Assembly: GCA_002435785.1 (NCBI GenBank)
Contig: DIUC01000058.1
Span: 1-10,263 of the forward strand
Reading direction: 5' to 3'
Length of the DNA stretch: 10,263 bases
Source of the DNA: Saprospiraceae bacterium UBA6168
Lineage (GTDB): Bacteria > Bacteroidota > Bacteroidia > Chitinophagales > Saprospiraceae
The position numbers and the translations under genes were made by a program. Below, one piece after another: positions 1-7,210 of this stretch. The notes below the pieces were generated by a model. The model made no database searches. It saw only the letters and a program-made list of their open reading frames with translations, and was not told where the DNA came from. Each line of letters begins with the position of its first letter. Position 1 is the stretch's first letter.

Positions 1-36
1 CTTCTAAATTCTTCACGAACCATTGATTAAAAGCCA

Positions 37-852
37 ATGGAAAAAATAACAGAAAGTCCATCCCACTACCGCCACCTCGAAAAAATGTCGGTGGCGGAAC
101 TGCTCCAAAACATCAACAACGAGGACAAGACCGTGCCCCTGGCCGTTGAGCGGGCACTGCCCGCCCTCGAAAAGCTCGTCGGTGCAGTCGTCGAAAAGGT
201 GCGGAACGGGGGGCGGCTCTTCTACATCGGCGCAGGCACGAGCGGCAGGCTTGCCGTCGTTGACGCCTCAGAATGCCCGCCGACCTACGGCGTGTCACCC
301 GACTTGGTCATCGGCATCATTGCCGGAGGCGACCGGGCCATACGCCGCTCCGTGGAAAATGCCGAGGACGACACCGAGCAGGCTTGGCGGGATTTGCAGG
401 GCTATCATATTGATAACCAAGACTTTGTGATTGGCATCGCCGCCTCCGGTACTACGCCCTACGTAATAGCAGGCTTGACGGATTGCCGAAAAAACGGCGT
501 CGCCACAGGCTGCATCACCTGCAACCCTGACACCCCGCTCGCAGCTGCCGCCGACTTCCCGGTGGAGGTCGTCGTGGGGCCGGAATTCGTCACGGGCAGC
601 ACCCGCATGAAGTCCGGCACTGCTCAGAAGCTCGTGCTGAACATGGTGTCCACCAGCCTGATGATACAGCTCGGCAGGGTCAAGGACAACCGCATGGTGG
701 ACATGCAACTCACCAACGTCAAGCTGCTCGACCGGGGCACCAAGATGGTGGCACAGGAAACCGGTCTGGCATACGGAGAGGCCAATGAACTGCTGGTCCA
801 GCATGGCAGCGTGAGGGTTGCCGTGGATTTCTTTTTTAACAAAAAAAAATAG
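37..852 (+). CDS. murQ: N-acetylmuramic acid 6-phosphate etherase (MurQ)
   Basis: Cytosolic SIS-domain lyase of peptidoglycan recycling. It cleaves the D-lactyl ether of MurNAc-6-phosphate to give GlcNAc-6-phosphate and D-lactate. The 271-residue protein carries the sugar-phosphate-binding stretch IGAGTSGRLAVVDASECPP (64-82) and the GCKR/MurQ signature GPEFVTGSTRMKSGTAQK (181-198). Glu79 (in DASEC) and Glu110 (in ENAEDD) align with the two catalytic glutamates of E. coli MurQ (Glu83, Glu114), so it should be active. It is shorter than the E. coli enzyme (about 298) because the C-terminal helical tail is reduced to one HGSVR-type helix, as is usual in Bacteroidota. The ATG at 37 starts directly with the conserved N-terminus (ESPSHYRHLEKMS); no clear Shine-Dalgarno sequence is seen. 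The 3' end runs through T6-aac-A9 to TAG, encoding FFFNKKK, a homopolymer prone to slippage that would alter only the last residues. No anmK or PTS transporter gene is visible beside it. Family assignment is very secure. Confidence 0.97.
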   Translation: MEKITESPSHYRHLEKMSVAELLQNINNEDKTVPLAVERALPALEKLVGAVVEKVRNGGRLFYIGAGTSGRLAVVDASECPPTYGVSPDLVIGIIAGGDRAIRRSVENAEDDTEQAWRDLQGYHIDNQDFVIGIAASGTTPYVIAGLTDCRKNGVATGCITCNPDTPLAAAADFPVEVVVGPEFVTGSTRMKSGTAQKLVLNMVSTSLMIQLGRVKDNRMVDMQLTNVKLLDRGTKMVAQETGLAYGEANELLVQHGSVRVAVDFFFNKKK

Positions 853-886
853 GGGCATAAGCCAAGAAGTGCAGCCACGTTATTTT

Positions 887-919
887 TTTGTGAACCAAAC
901 CCACCAATTTGTACTTTCA
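887..919 (+). promoter_or_regulatory. Possible Bacteroidota-type promoter for the secreted-protein gene
   Basis: TTTG at 887-890 is followed after 21 bases by TACTTTCA at 912-919. This resembles the Bacteroidota consensus (-33 TTTG, -7 TAnnTTTG, spacing about 20), with two mismatches in the -7 box. It lies in the 155-bp gap after murQ and would put transcription start near 925, giving a leader of about 80 bases before the ATG at 1008. It also argues against the in-frame ATG at 909, which would overlap the -7 box. The match is weak, and AT-rich gaps produce such patterns by chance. The rest of the gap shows no terminator hairpin or other gene. Confidence 0.3.
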
Positions 920-1007
920 AAGGATAAACTGCGTAATTTGGCAAACCATTACGTCCAACACCTGCTATGAAATAGGCCCTCATGTCAAACGACACACCTC
1001 AGTGGCT

Positions 1008-2462
1008 ATGAAAAATAATACCTTCCCCTTTTTGCTACGGTTGGCCTTCCTTTGGGGGCTGCCGCACCTTGTCGTCGCCCAAACCGTCACGGTGTCGCAG
1101 CCAGTGGTGCTCCGTGATGAGACCTCCTACGAAATATTCAGCGATGACCGGGGCAATGTTTTGCTTTTCAGGAACAGGGTTTCCGAGTTCAAGGTGCAGG
1201 GCTTCGATGCCAACATGCGACTGAGCTGGGAAAAGGAAGTGGAGCTTGACAGGCGCTCTCCGGTGATTGAGGGTGTGGTGCAGGGCGATGGTGGTGGCTT
1301 CAACCTCATTTACCAGTTCCGCCAGAAGATGCTGCCCGTGCTCAAAATCCACCGGTACAGCCCTGCCGCCAACCTCGTGGACTCCGTGACCATCAAGCGT
1401 TTTGACCAAGCCTTCTTCACGCCATCGTTTGAAGTGGCGTTCTCGGAGGACAAAAACATGGCCCTCATCTGGTACATCCGAGAGCAGACCGAAATCAACG
1501 CCCTCGCCTTCGACATGCGGCAGATGAAGCTGCTTTGGGAAAAGACCTTTGCGCCGGAGGACATGGTGCTGCACCGTGACTTTTTGCAAGCCATCGTGGA
1601 CAACGACGGCAACATGTACTTCATCCTGAACAAAGACAACAGTTCGGGCAGGCGACGGGAGCATTTCCTGGAAATCCTTGATTTCGGTCCCGGCACCGAC
1701 AGCGTGTTGCGCCGCTACACCGTGCCCATGAAAGACTACCTGACCTACGACGTGAAGTTCGCCTACGACAACCTCCACCGGGCACTTAAGGCGGGCGGGC
1801 TTTATTCGCTGGACAATCCCACCAAATCAGAGGGATTCTACTTCCTCAGCATTGACCAAGCCAGGCCCGACACCAACCTGCTCAGGTTCTACCCTTTCGA
1901 CGATGATTTTATGGCCGTTTTGAACGAAAGGGAGAAAATCAAAAAAAAGGGCATTCCAGAGGCCACTGTCCAAAAAATCGTCATGCGCACCGATGGCGGG
2001 TTCATTCTTATTGGGGAAATCAACAAGGAGTTTCAACGGGGAGCCACCAACCCCAACATGTACGGGCGCACTGGCTTTCGTCCCGTCATTGATTACTATT
2101 ATAATGATGTTTTTCTCATCTCCATGCACCCCGACGGCAATGTTCACTGGAAAAACATCCTCCATAAAAAGCAATACTCCCAAGATGATAGCGGCATGTA
2201 CTCTTCATTTTTTTTGGCAAAAACCCCCACTGCGCTACGCTTTGTCTATAACGACGAAATCAAAAGCGAAAACACCGTAAGCGAGTACGTGGTGCGGGGC
2301 ACCGGTGAGTTTGACCGCAACGCAGTGTTGAGTACCCAACGTAAAGAACTTCAACTCCGCTTCCGAGACGCCGTGCAGGTATCCGCCTACGACTTCGTGG
2401 TGCCGAGTGAGCGGCGCAATCGCTTGAAGCTCGTGCGCATCAGTTTTAAAGGGGAAAAATAA
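1008..2462 (+). CDS. Secreted beta-rich protein of unknown function
   Basis: I do not recognise a named family. From the ATG at 1008 the protein has 484 residues and starts with a good Sec signal peptide: a short basic start, a hydrophobic core around residues 6-22, and likely cleavage after Ala24 (LVVA/QTV). There is no lipobox cysteine, so it is predicted to be periplasmic or secreted rather than a lipoprotein. An in-frame ATG at 909 would add 33 residues that bury the signal peptide, so 1008 is preferred. The mature part is rich in beta-type segments. It contains propeller-like strand motifs such as RTDGGFILIGE (327-337) and VFLISMHPDGNVHWKN (368-383), similar in style to the DGGF...G repeats of the T9SS protein in this window, which suggests a beta-propeller. 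It lacks a recognisable T9SS C-terminal sorting domain (the protein ends ISFKGEK). It follows murQ after 155 bp and precedes the dehydrogenase gene. The coding call is strong (long frame, signal peptide, GC-rich codon use like its neighbours); the function is unknown. Confidence 0.8.
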   Translation: MKNNTFPFLLRLAFLWGLPHLVVAQTVTVSQPVVLRDETSYEIFSDDRGNVLLFRNRVSEFKVQGFDANMRLSWEKEVELDRRSPVIEGVVQGDGGGFNLIYQFRQKMLPVLKIHRYSPAANLVDSVTIKRFDQAFFTPSFEVAFSEDKNMALIWYIREQTEINALAFDMRQMKLLWEKTFAPEDMVLHRDFLQAIVDNDGNMYFILNKDNSSGRRREHFLEILDFGPGTDSVLRRYTVPMKDYLTYDVKFAYDNLHRALKAGGLYSLDNPTKSEGFYFLSIDQARPDTNLLRFYPFDDDFMAVLNEREKIKKKGIPEATVQKIVMRTDGGFILIGEINKEFQRGATNPNMYGRTGFRPVIDYYYNDVFLISMHPDGNVHWKNILHKKQYSQDDSGMYSSFFLAKTPTALRFVYNDEIKSENTVSEYVVRGTGEFDRNAVLSTQRKELQLRFRDAVQVSAYDFVVPSERRNRLKLVRISFKGEK

Positions 2463-2507
2463 GTATGGGCCACGGCGGCTACCTACCAATCCGCTGTTAT
2501 CCAATCA

Positions 2508-2596
2508 AAAATGGCGTCACTGCAGCCATTCTGGTTTGCAGCCATTTTCTATAAAAAATACCGACCTTCGCACCCACAAAACCACTACCAGCCATT
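2508..2596 (+). repeat. Three GCCATT copies and complementary AATGGC upstream of the dehydrogenase
   Basis: The direct repeat TGCAGCCATT occurs at 2521-2530 and 2537-2546 (period 16). A third CAGCCATT lies at 2589-2596 and runs into the likely TTG start codon at 2595. One complementary copy lies upstream: AAAATGGC at 2508-2515 pairs perfectly with GCCATTTT at 2541-2548, and its inner six bases can instead pair with GCCATT at 2525-2530 or 2591-2596. The repeats and pairings are read directly from the sequence. A role as an RNA leader with alternative hairpins is inference; the arms are short and could be chance. Confidence 0.4.
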
Positions 2597-4037
2597 GGAA
2601 AAAATACACAATTACATCAACGGCCAGCTCACTCCCGCCCTCGGCGGCGGCTGGCTTGACAACTATGAACCTGCCACTGGCAAGGTCTATTCCCACATCC
2701 CCGACTCCGATGCCGCCGATGTGCAGGCCGCCGTGGATGCTGCCGAGGCAGCCTTTCCTGCTTGGTCAAGCTGTGGGGCAAACGAGCGCTACCGCATCCT
2801 GCACCGCATCGCCGACCTCATCGAGGAGCGGCTGGAGGCTTTTGCGCAAGCGGAAAGCCGGGACAGCGGCAAGGCCATCACCACGGCCCGCACGGTGGAC
2901 ATCCCCAGGGCGCAGGCCAATATCCGCTTCTTCGCAACGGCCATCCTGCACTTTGGGGCGGAGTCGCATCAAATGGAAGGGCAGGCCGTGAACTATACCT
3001 TGCGCCAGCCCCTCGGTGTGGTCGGCTGCATCTCCCCATGGAACTTGCCGCTCTACCTATTTACTTGGAAAATAGCGCCGGCGCTGGCCACGGGCAACTG
3101 TGTGGTGGCCAAGCCCTCTGAACTGACGCCGATGACGGCTTTTTTGCTGGCGCAAACCTGCATCGAAGCAGGGCTGCCTGCTGGCGTGCTGAACATCGTG
3201 TATGGCCTCGGTCCCAAGGCTGGCCAAGCCATTGTGGAACACCCAAGGACGAAGGCCATCAGCTTCACGGGCGGCACATCCACGGGGCGCCTACTCGCCC
3301 GCACCGCTGCGCCCATGTTCAAAAAACTGTCGCTCGAACTGGGTGGCAAAAACCCGAACATCGTCTTCGCCGACTGCAATTTCGAGGAGGCGGTGAGTAC
3401 CACCGTGCGGTCGTCGTTTGCCAACAACGGCCAGATTTGCCTTTGTGGCTCCAGAATTTACGTGGAAAGAATAATTTACGACCAGTTCCGGGACGAACTG
3501 GTGCACCGGGCCAAGGCGCTTAAGACCGGTAACCCAGCCGACCCAGCCAACGACCTTGGCGCACTCGTAAGCGAGCAACACCGGGACAAAGTGATGGGCT
3601 ACCTCGATATTGCGAAGCAAGAAGGCGGCACCATCCTTTGTGGCGGTGAGGTTTTGCGCCCTGCGGGCGAATTGTCCGGCGGCTACTACCTCAGCCCTGC
3701 CATCATAGACGGCCTGCCGAACGGCTGCCGAACGAACCAAGAGGAAATCTTCGGGCCAGTGGTCACGCTCCAGCCCTTCGACACGGAAGAGGAGGCGCTC
3801 GCATTGGCCAACGGCACGGAATATGGCCTCGCCGCCACCCTCTGGACACAGGACATCAGCCGGGCCACCCGCATGGCCGAGCGCCTCCAATCAGGCATCG
3901 TCTGGGTCAACTGCTGGATGCTGCGGGACTTGCGCACGCCCTTCGGTGGCGTGAAAAGCTCCGGGGTGGGCCGGGAGGGCGGCGTGGAGGCGCTGCGTTT
4001 TTTCACGGAAGCGAAGAATGTGTGCGTGAAGTATTGA
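2595..4037 (+). CDS. ALDH8-type aldehyde dehydrogenase, 2-aminomuconic/hydroxymuconic semialdehyde dehydrogenase-like
   Basis: NAD-dependent cytosolic aldehyde dehydrogenase. Numbered from the TTG at 2595 (480 residues), it has the oxyanion-hole Asn150 in SPWNLPLY, the NAD-fold motif SFTGG (223-227), general-base Glu248 in LELGGKNP, nucleophile Cys282 in NNGQICLCGSR, and EEIFGPV (383-389). It resembles human ALDH8A1 through most of its length: AQAESRDSGKA, ARTVDIPR, LGVVGCISPWNLPLYLFTWK and VRSSFANNGQICLC all have close counterparts. VNCWMLRDLRTPFGG carries the arginine expected to bind the muconate carboxylate. The likely role is oxidising 2-aminomuconate semialdehyde (tryptophan/kynurenine breakdown) or 2-hydroxymuconate semialdehyde (meta-cleavage of aromatics); sequence alone does not separate these. 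No kynurenine or aromatic pathway genes are adjacent. Start choice: an in-frame ATG at 2511 adds 28 residues (MASLQPFWFA...) unlike any family N-terminus, whereas the TTG gives a start just before the conserved NYINGQL. If the ATG is used, the feature begins at 2511 with 508 residues. The family is secure, the substrate moderately so, and the start uncertain. Confidence 0.88.
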   Translation: MEKIHNYINGQLTPALGGGWLDNYEPATGKVYSHIPDSDAADVQAAVDAAEAAFPAWSSCGANERYRILHRIADLIEERLEAFAQAESRDSGKAITTARTVDIPRAQANIRFFATAILHFGAESHQMEGQAVNYTLRQPLGVVGCISPWNLPLYLFTWKIAPALATGNCVVAKPSELTPMTAFLLAQTCIEAGLPAGVLNIVYGLGPKAGQAIVEHPRTKAISFTGGTSTGRLLARTAAPMFKKLSLELGGKNPNIVFADCNFEEAVSTTVRSSFANNGQICLCGSRIYVERIIYDQFRDELVHRAKALKTGNPADPANDLGALVSEQHRDKVMGYLDIAKQEGGTILCGGEVLRPAGELSGGYYLSPAIIDGLPNGCRTNQEEIFGPVVTLQPFDTEEEALALANGTEYGLAATLWTQDISRATRMAERLQSGIVWVNCWMLRDLRTPFGGVKSSGVGREGGVEALRFFTEAKNVCVKY

Positions 4038-4050
4038 TGGCACAAGGCTT

Positions 4051-4158
4051 GACTCGTCCAACCTTTATGCAGAAGAACTCAAGCGCAAGATAGTCAAAGA
4101 GCATCTTTCTCGTCAAGCCAGCTATCGCATCCTTGCCCAGTAACACGGACTGCCAGCC
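4051..4158 (+). pseudogene. Degenerate transposase helix-turn-helix fragment with an in-frame stop
   Basis: In the gap between the dehydrogenase stop and the 3' end of the T9SS gene, the frame from 4051 reads DSSNLYAEELKRKIVKEHL and then SRQASYRILAQ. A TAA at 4141-4143 follows, and the same frame goes on with HGLPA. This matches the layout of the N-terminal helix-turn-helix of IS3-type OrfA transposases (Y-x-E-E-x-K-x-x-I/V-V, then S-Y-R-x-L-A-x-K-x-G-L/I-P). The TAA sits where a lysine or similar residue would be expected. There is no convincing start codon and no downstream catalytic domain, and the similarity stops at about 4158, 5 bp from the T9SS gene stop. Seen: the reading frame and the internal stop. 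Inferred: a relic of an insertion sequence. The fragment is short (about 36 codons), so chance resemblance remains possible. Confidence 0.5.
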
Positions 4159-4162
4159 CCTG

Positions 4163-7075
4163 TTACCTCACCATCAGCTTCCCGCTTCCCACCCGCTCGC
4201 CGTTCCTTTCTATTTGGAAAAAGTAAAGCCCAGGGTTCAGCTCGCCCCGCTGGAACTCGAAGCCCGTGCCAACGGTGGTTTGCTGGCGCAATACCTTGCC
4301 GGAAACGTCCGTCAGCACCAGCCGGAGCGGCCCCGGCTCGATGCCGTCCACGTGCAGCAGGGCGCTGTCCGTCAACGGGTTGGGCACGATGCGCACTTGC
4401 GTTTTTGGGTGAAAAACGGGCGGCTTGGTGCCCACCACCGTCCACGGGAACAGTTGCCCGATTCGGTGCCGGTAGGTGTTCGTCTGGATGGGAGCATTGA
4501 AGTCAAAATATATCAAAGCAGTATTGGCGATGACGTTGCCGTGGCTCAAACCCGGCACTTGCGAAGCCCGGAAGCGCACGAAGCCGTTGGAGGCAGGCTC
4601 GTTCACGTTGGAGTCCGGCAGCATGATGTCGTTGAAGGTGAAGGTCAGCCAGCCTTCGGGCGTCACGCCGTAGGTGTAGGGGTGGCTGCTGGCACCGGGC
4701 CGCACGGTGGCGAGGTCGAGTTCCGGCGGCAGCACGTCCACGATGACGACCTTGAAGGCCGTGTCCGTGCCCGTGTTCTGGAAGCGGATGAGGTACTCGA
4801 TGTCCTGTCCCGGCTCGATGATATGCTCTTCCGTGAAACCCGCCGGGAAGCCTTGCTTGTCGTTGGGGTCGTAGCTGCCGATGTTGGCCTGGCAGTCCAC
4901 GTCGGTGAATGGGTCGGGGTCGTCGTCGAAGGACCATTGGTTGAAGAAGCCGAGGCTCATCCAGCCGCCGCAGCCCTCGATGGTGGCGCCAGTGCTGGCG
5001 TAGCCACTGGGGTGTTCCGGCGCTTGCTGCGCTTCGAGGCGAAAAGTGCTGCCGTTGGCAGGTACGCTGATGCTGGTGGACTGGCCCGGTCCAAGCTGGA
5101 ACTCGTCCGTCATCAGCACGATTTCATCTTCGATGATGATGAAGCCGAGCGGGGCGGGCATCCCGCTTGTGCCGACGTTGGTGAGGGTAAACGTCACGCT
5201 GTCGCCGCTGCACGACACGTCCACCTCGATGCTGCTGCCGTCCCAGAGCGGGTCGGGTGCGAGGCAGAGCGAGTCGGGCAGGATATGCGCCGAGGTGCAG
5301 TGCGTCTGGCCCAGCACGGTAGAATCGCAGTCGAGCAGTGCGGTGATGTGGAAGCTGCCGCAATCCCCGACGGCCACGTTCCCGATGTTAAAAGTGAGCG
5401 TGTTTCCGTTTTGTGAAGCCAAGGGGAGCGTGGATGAAATATAGGTGAAATAGGGGTCGAGCGTGACCTCCACGGCGGCATTGCTGGCGGTCGCCGTGCC
5501 GTTGTTGCAGTAGTGGACGAAGTAGGTATTGTCAAAACAGCGGCGCAGGAACGGGGCGCTGATGTCCACGGTCATGTACGGGCAGTCGGCGATGACTTGG
5601 GCGGGAAAGTCGAGGGTAAGGGTATCGTAGAAGGCGGTAAGGGAGACAGTGGTTGGGCTGTTGCAGGCTACCCAGTAAGGCCCCGGCGATGCAACGGTGA
5701 CGGTATAGCTGCCGGTGTCCACAGGCAAGTTGAAATGGCCGAGCGAATCGGTGAACGTGGTAAATGATTGTGTGCCAGTGGCTTGCACGAGCCACCCAGA
5801 AAGGCCAGTTTCGGTGGGGTCAGGGAGGCAATCGGATTCGGGGTCGTCGTGGTGGACGGTGCCGGTGAGGGCGTTACTATAAAATATTCCATTGCTATCA
5901 GAACTACCTATCCATAAATAATTTGTTGATGTGGAAACTGCATCTCCCACCATAACAAGGCCACCATCATACTTTTGGTAAATTGCAACACCTTGCATTC
6001 CATAGGTATATTTGCCGAAATCTTCTCGCCAAAGTTGGTTGCCATCTTCATCAATTTTTAATAGTATAGCCTTACGACTGCCGCTCAACCCTGTGATAAC
6101 GAATCCACCATTAACTGCCTCAATATCAAAAGCTGATTCCGCCATATCGGGAATCCCAAATGTTACTTCCATTTCCATATTACCTTCTGAATCCGTTCTG
6201 AAAATATAAATATCGTCGTATTCACTATTAGCCTCCATAATAATTGCACTACAAATGAAGCCTCCAGACGATGTCAAAGCGATAGCGTTGCTATAATTTA
6301 GAAAGCGTAGGGGTTGGTCGTACACTTTGTGCCATAAAATATTGCCACTGGCATCAGCTCTCATTAAAAATGGCAATTTTGGGTTTGGAAACTCTTGACT
6401 ATACATCCCAAATACAACAAATCCTCCATCCGCCAATAATTGAATATCCGCTAAATGTGGGCCATATAATCCGGAAGGCGGTGGGAAATTTTGCTGCCAT
6501 ATCATGCTTCCTTGGCTATCGTATTTTTTTAAACTTATATAAATTTGCGAGGTGTCATCAACTGTAATGGAAATACTGTTCACGATAACCACGCCGCCAT
6601 CGTTTGTTGGAACAATTTTAATATCACTTCTTGAAATTGAGTCTGTATTGAAAGTTTCAAATTTTTGCCATTCTTCCTCACCTTCAATATTAACCTTTAT
6701 CAGCAATAGGGTACTCCGTAAGTCACTTGTAACCTGAATCCCCGCAATCATATATCCCCCATCTGTGGTATTGCATAAATCTTTTGCAATCCCCAAATCC
6801 AAATCGCTTTGATGGTTTTTTGTAAAAATCAACTCACCATATTTATTGAATTTAAGTAGCATGATGCTTGAGGTATCAAGCATTGGCGCTGTTGCATTAA
6901 AATCATTATGTTGTGCCAATACAATCGTACCGCTATCTAAGGTTTGTACTGCATCAACGACGTAATATTCGGAATTGAACGCCGGGTATTCAAAGTATCT
7001 CAACCACCCCTGCCCCTGCACCCCCGCCGCCATCAACATCACCAGTCCAGCCAACCAAAATTTCATCTTTTTCAT
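4163..7075 (-). CDS. Secreted T9SS-sorted protein with seven-repeat beta-propeller and SYDPNDK-type domain
   Basis: A 970-residue exported protein, counted from the ATG at 7075. Domain order: a signal peptide (MKKMKFWLAGLVMLM..., cleavage near residue 21); a propeller of seven strand motifs at about 45, 102, 156, 214, 269, 321 and 369 (LDSGTIVLAQ, TDGGYMIAG, NDGGVVIVN, ADGGFVVFG, SSGGFICSA, NGGFVITG, YDGGLVMVG), spaced 48-58 residues; a carboxypeptidase-regulatory/SdrB-like beta-sandwich (about 400-495) starting LTGTVHHDD; DUF11-like segments (about 500-715, several cysteines); a Bacteroidota domain beginning SYDPNDK (734) and ending ALIYFDFNAPI (853-863); and a type A T9SS sorting domain (about 893-970) with VRIVPNP and a terminal GKLMVR. 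It is expected to pass Sec and then the type IX system, to be released or anchored at the surface; its role is probably binding or adhesion, as no catalytic motif is seen. An in-frame ATG at 7120 would put 15 residues before the signal peptide, so 7075 is preferred. The propeller part is strikingly AT-rich compared with both ends. Class confidence is high; function unknown. Confidence 0.9.
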   Translation of the reverse strand: MKKMKFWLAGLVMLMAAGVQGQGWLRYFEYPAFNSEYYVVDAVQTLDSGTIVLAQHNDFNATAPMLDTSSIMLLKFNKYGELIFTKNHQSDLDLGIAKDLCNTTDGGYMIAGIQVTSDLRSTLLLIKVNIEGEEEWQKFETFNTDSISRSDIKIVPTNDGGVVIVNSISITVDDTSQIYISLKKYDSQGSMIWQQNFPPPSGLYGPHLADIQLLADGGFVVFGMYSQEFPNPKLPFLMRADASGNILWHKVYDQPLRFLNYSNAIALTSSGGFICSAIIMEANSEYDDIYIFRTDSEGNMEMEVTFGIPDMAESAFDIEAVNGGFVITGLSGSRKAILLKIDEDGNQLWREDFGKYTYGMQGVAIYQKYDGGLVMVGDAVSTSTNYLWIGSSDSNGIFYSNALTGTVHHDDPESDCLPDPTETGLSGWLVQATGTQSFTTFTDSLGHFNLPVDTGSYTVTVASPGPYWVACNSPTTVSLTAFYDTLTLDFPAQVIADCPYMTVDISAPFLRRCFDNTYFVHYCNNGTATASNAAVEVTLDPYFTYISSTLPLASQNGNTLTFNIGNVAVGDCGSFHITALLDCDSTVLGQTHCTSAHILPDSLCLAPDPLWDGSSIEVDVSCSGDSVTFTLTNVGTSGMPAPLGFIIIEDEIVLMTDEFQLGPGQSTSISVPANGSTFRLEAQQAPEHPSGYASTGATIEGCGGWMSLGFFNQWSFDDDPDPFTDVDCQANIGSYDPNDKQGFPAGFTEEHIIEPGQDIEYLIRFQNTGTDTAFKVVIVDVLPPELDLATVRPGASSHPYTYGVTPEGWLTFTFNDIMLPDSNVNEPASNGFVRFRASQVPGLSHGNVIANTALIYFDFNAPIQTNTYRHRIGQLFPWTVVGTKPPVFHPKTQVRIVPNPLTDSALLHVDGIEPGPLRLVLTDVSGKVLRQQTTVGTGFEFQRGELNPGLYFFQIERNGERVGSGKLMVR
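5876..6975. other. AT-rich island coinciding with the propeller-coding part of the T9SS gene
   Basis: Hand counts give 63% G+C for 5821-5880 and 30% for the next line, 5881-5940. Line 6121-6180 is 38%, while line 4741-4800 in the same gene is 60%. GC-rich sequence returns at about 6980, in the codons just after the signal peptide. The island covers roughly residues 34-400 of the protein, the seven propeller repeats, and ends at the SN/ALTGTV junction that opens the next domain. The reading frame is intact across both edges. Composition is seen directly; acquisition by recombination is inferred. Confidence 0.7.
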
Positions 7076-7147
7076 AGCTTCTAAATTTTTATGATTGAAG
7101 TAAAAAACGTGCTTTTTCATGTCCCGTGAATTTTAGGTTTTGCGCCA

Positions 7148-7210
7148 AGCGGCTGGGCCAGCCCAGTTAGCGCTTCGGAGCGCTAACTGGGCTTTGCACG
7201 GGTAGCCGCC
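7148..7210. repeat. Strong 15-bp perfect hairpin with nested alternative stems between divergent genes
   Basis: AGCCCAGTTAGCGCT (7160-7174) and its exact reverse complement (7179-7193) flank a four-base TCGG loop. An outer stem, GCGGCT at 7149-7154 with AGCCGC at 7204-7209, encloses it. Upstream, GGCTGG-G-CCAGCC (7151-7163) and CTGGGC-CA-GCCCAG (7153-7166) can form competing smaller hairpins. The structure sits between two genes that point away from each other, so it ends neither of them, and it has only TTT after it on the + strand. It could be a REP/MITE-like palindrome, a leader RNA structure of the T9SS gene (its 5' untranslated side), or a protein-binding site. A smaller stem lies nearby (7226-7232 with 7245-7251). 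The rest of the 281-bp gap 7076-7356 holds the 12-bp inverted repeat and no gene that I can see. Confidence 0.8.

Noticed and set aside
832..849. T6-aac-A9 at the end of murQ as a terminator
   Set aside because: The arms are pure A/T with a 3-base loop and lie inside the coding sequence before the stop. This is a weak structure not followed by a U-tract.
909..1007. Upstream ATG extending the secreted protein by 33 residues
   Set aside because: The extension precedes a well-formed signal peptide and overlaps the likely promoter box, so translation from 1008 is favoured.
4133..5416. Long open frame on the + strand opposite the T9SS gene
   Set aside because: It lies only over the GC-rich part of that gene, has low-complexity Val/Gly/His/Arg-rich sequence with no motif, and stops being open where the composition changes. 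It is an antisense artefact of high third-position G+C.
7076..7120. Upstream ATG extending the T9SS protein by 15 residues
   Set aside because: The added MKKHVFYFNH-type residues sit before a complete signal peptide starting at 7075. It remains possible but less likely.
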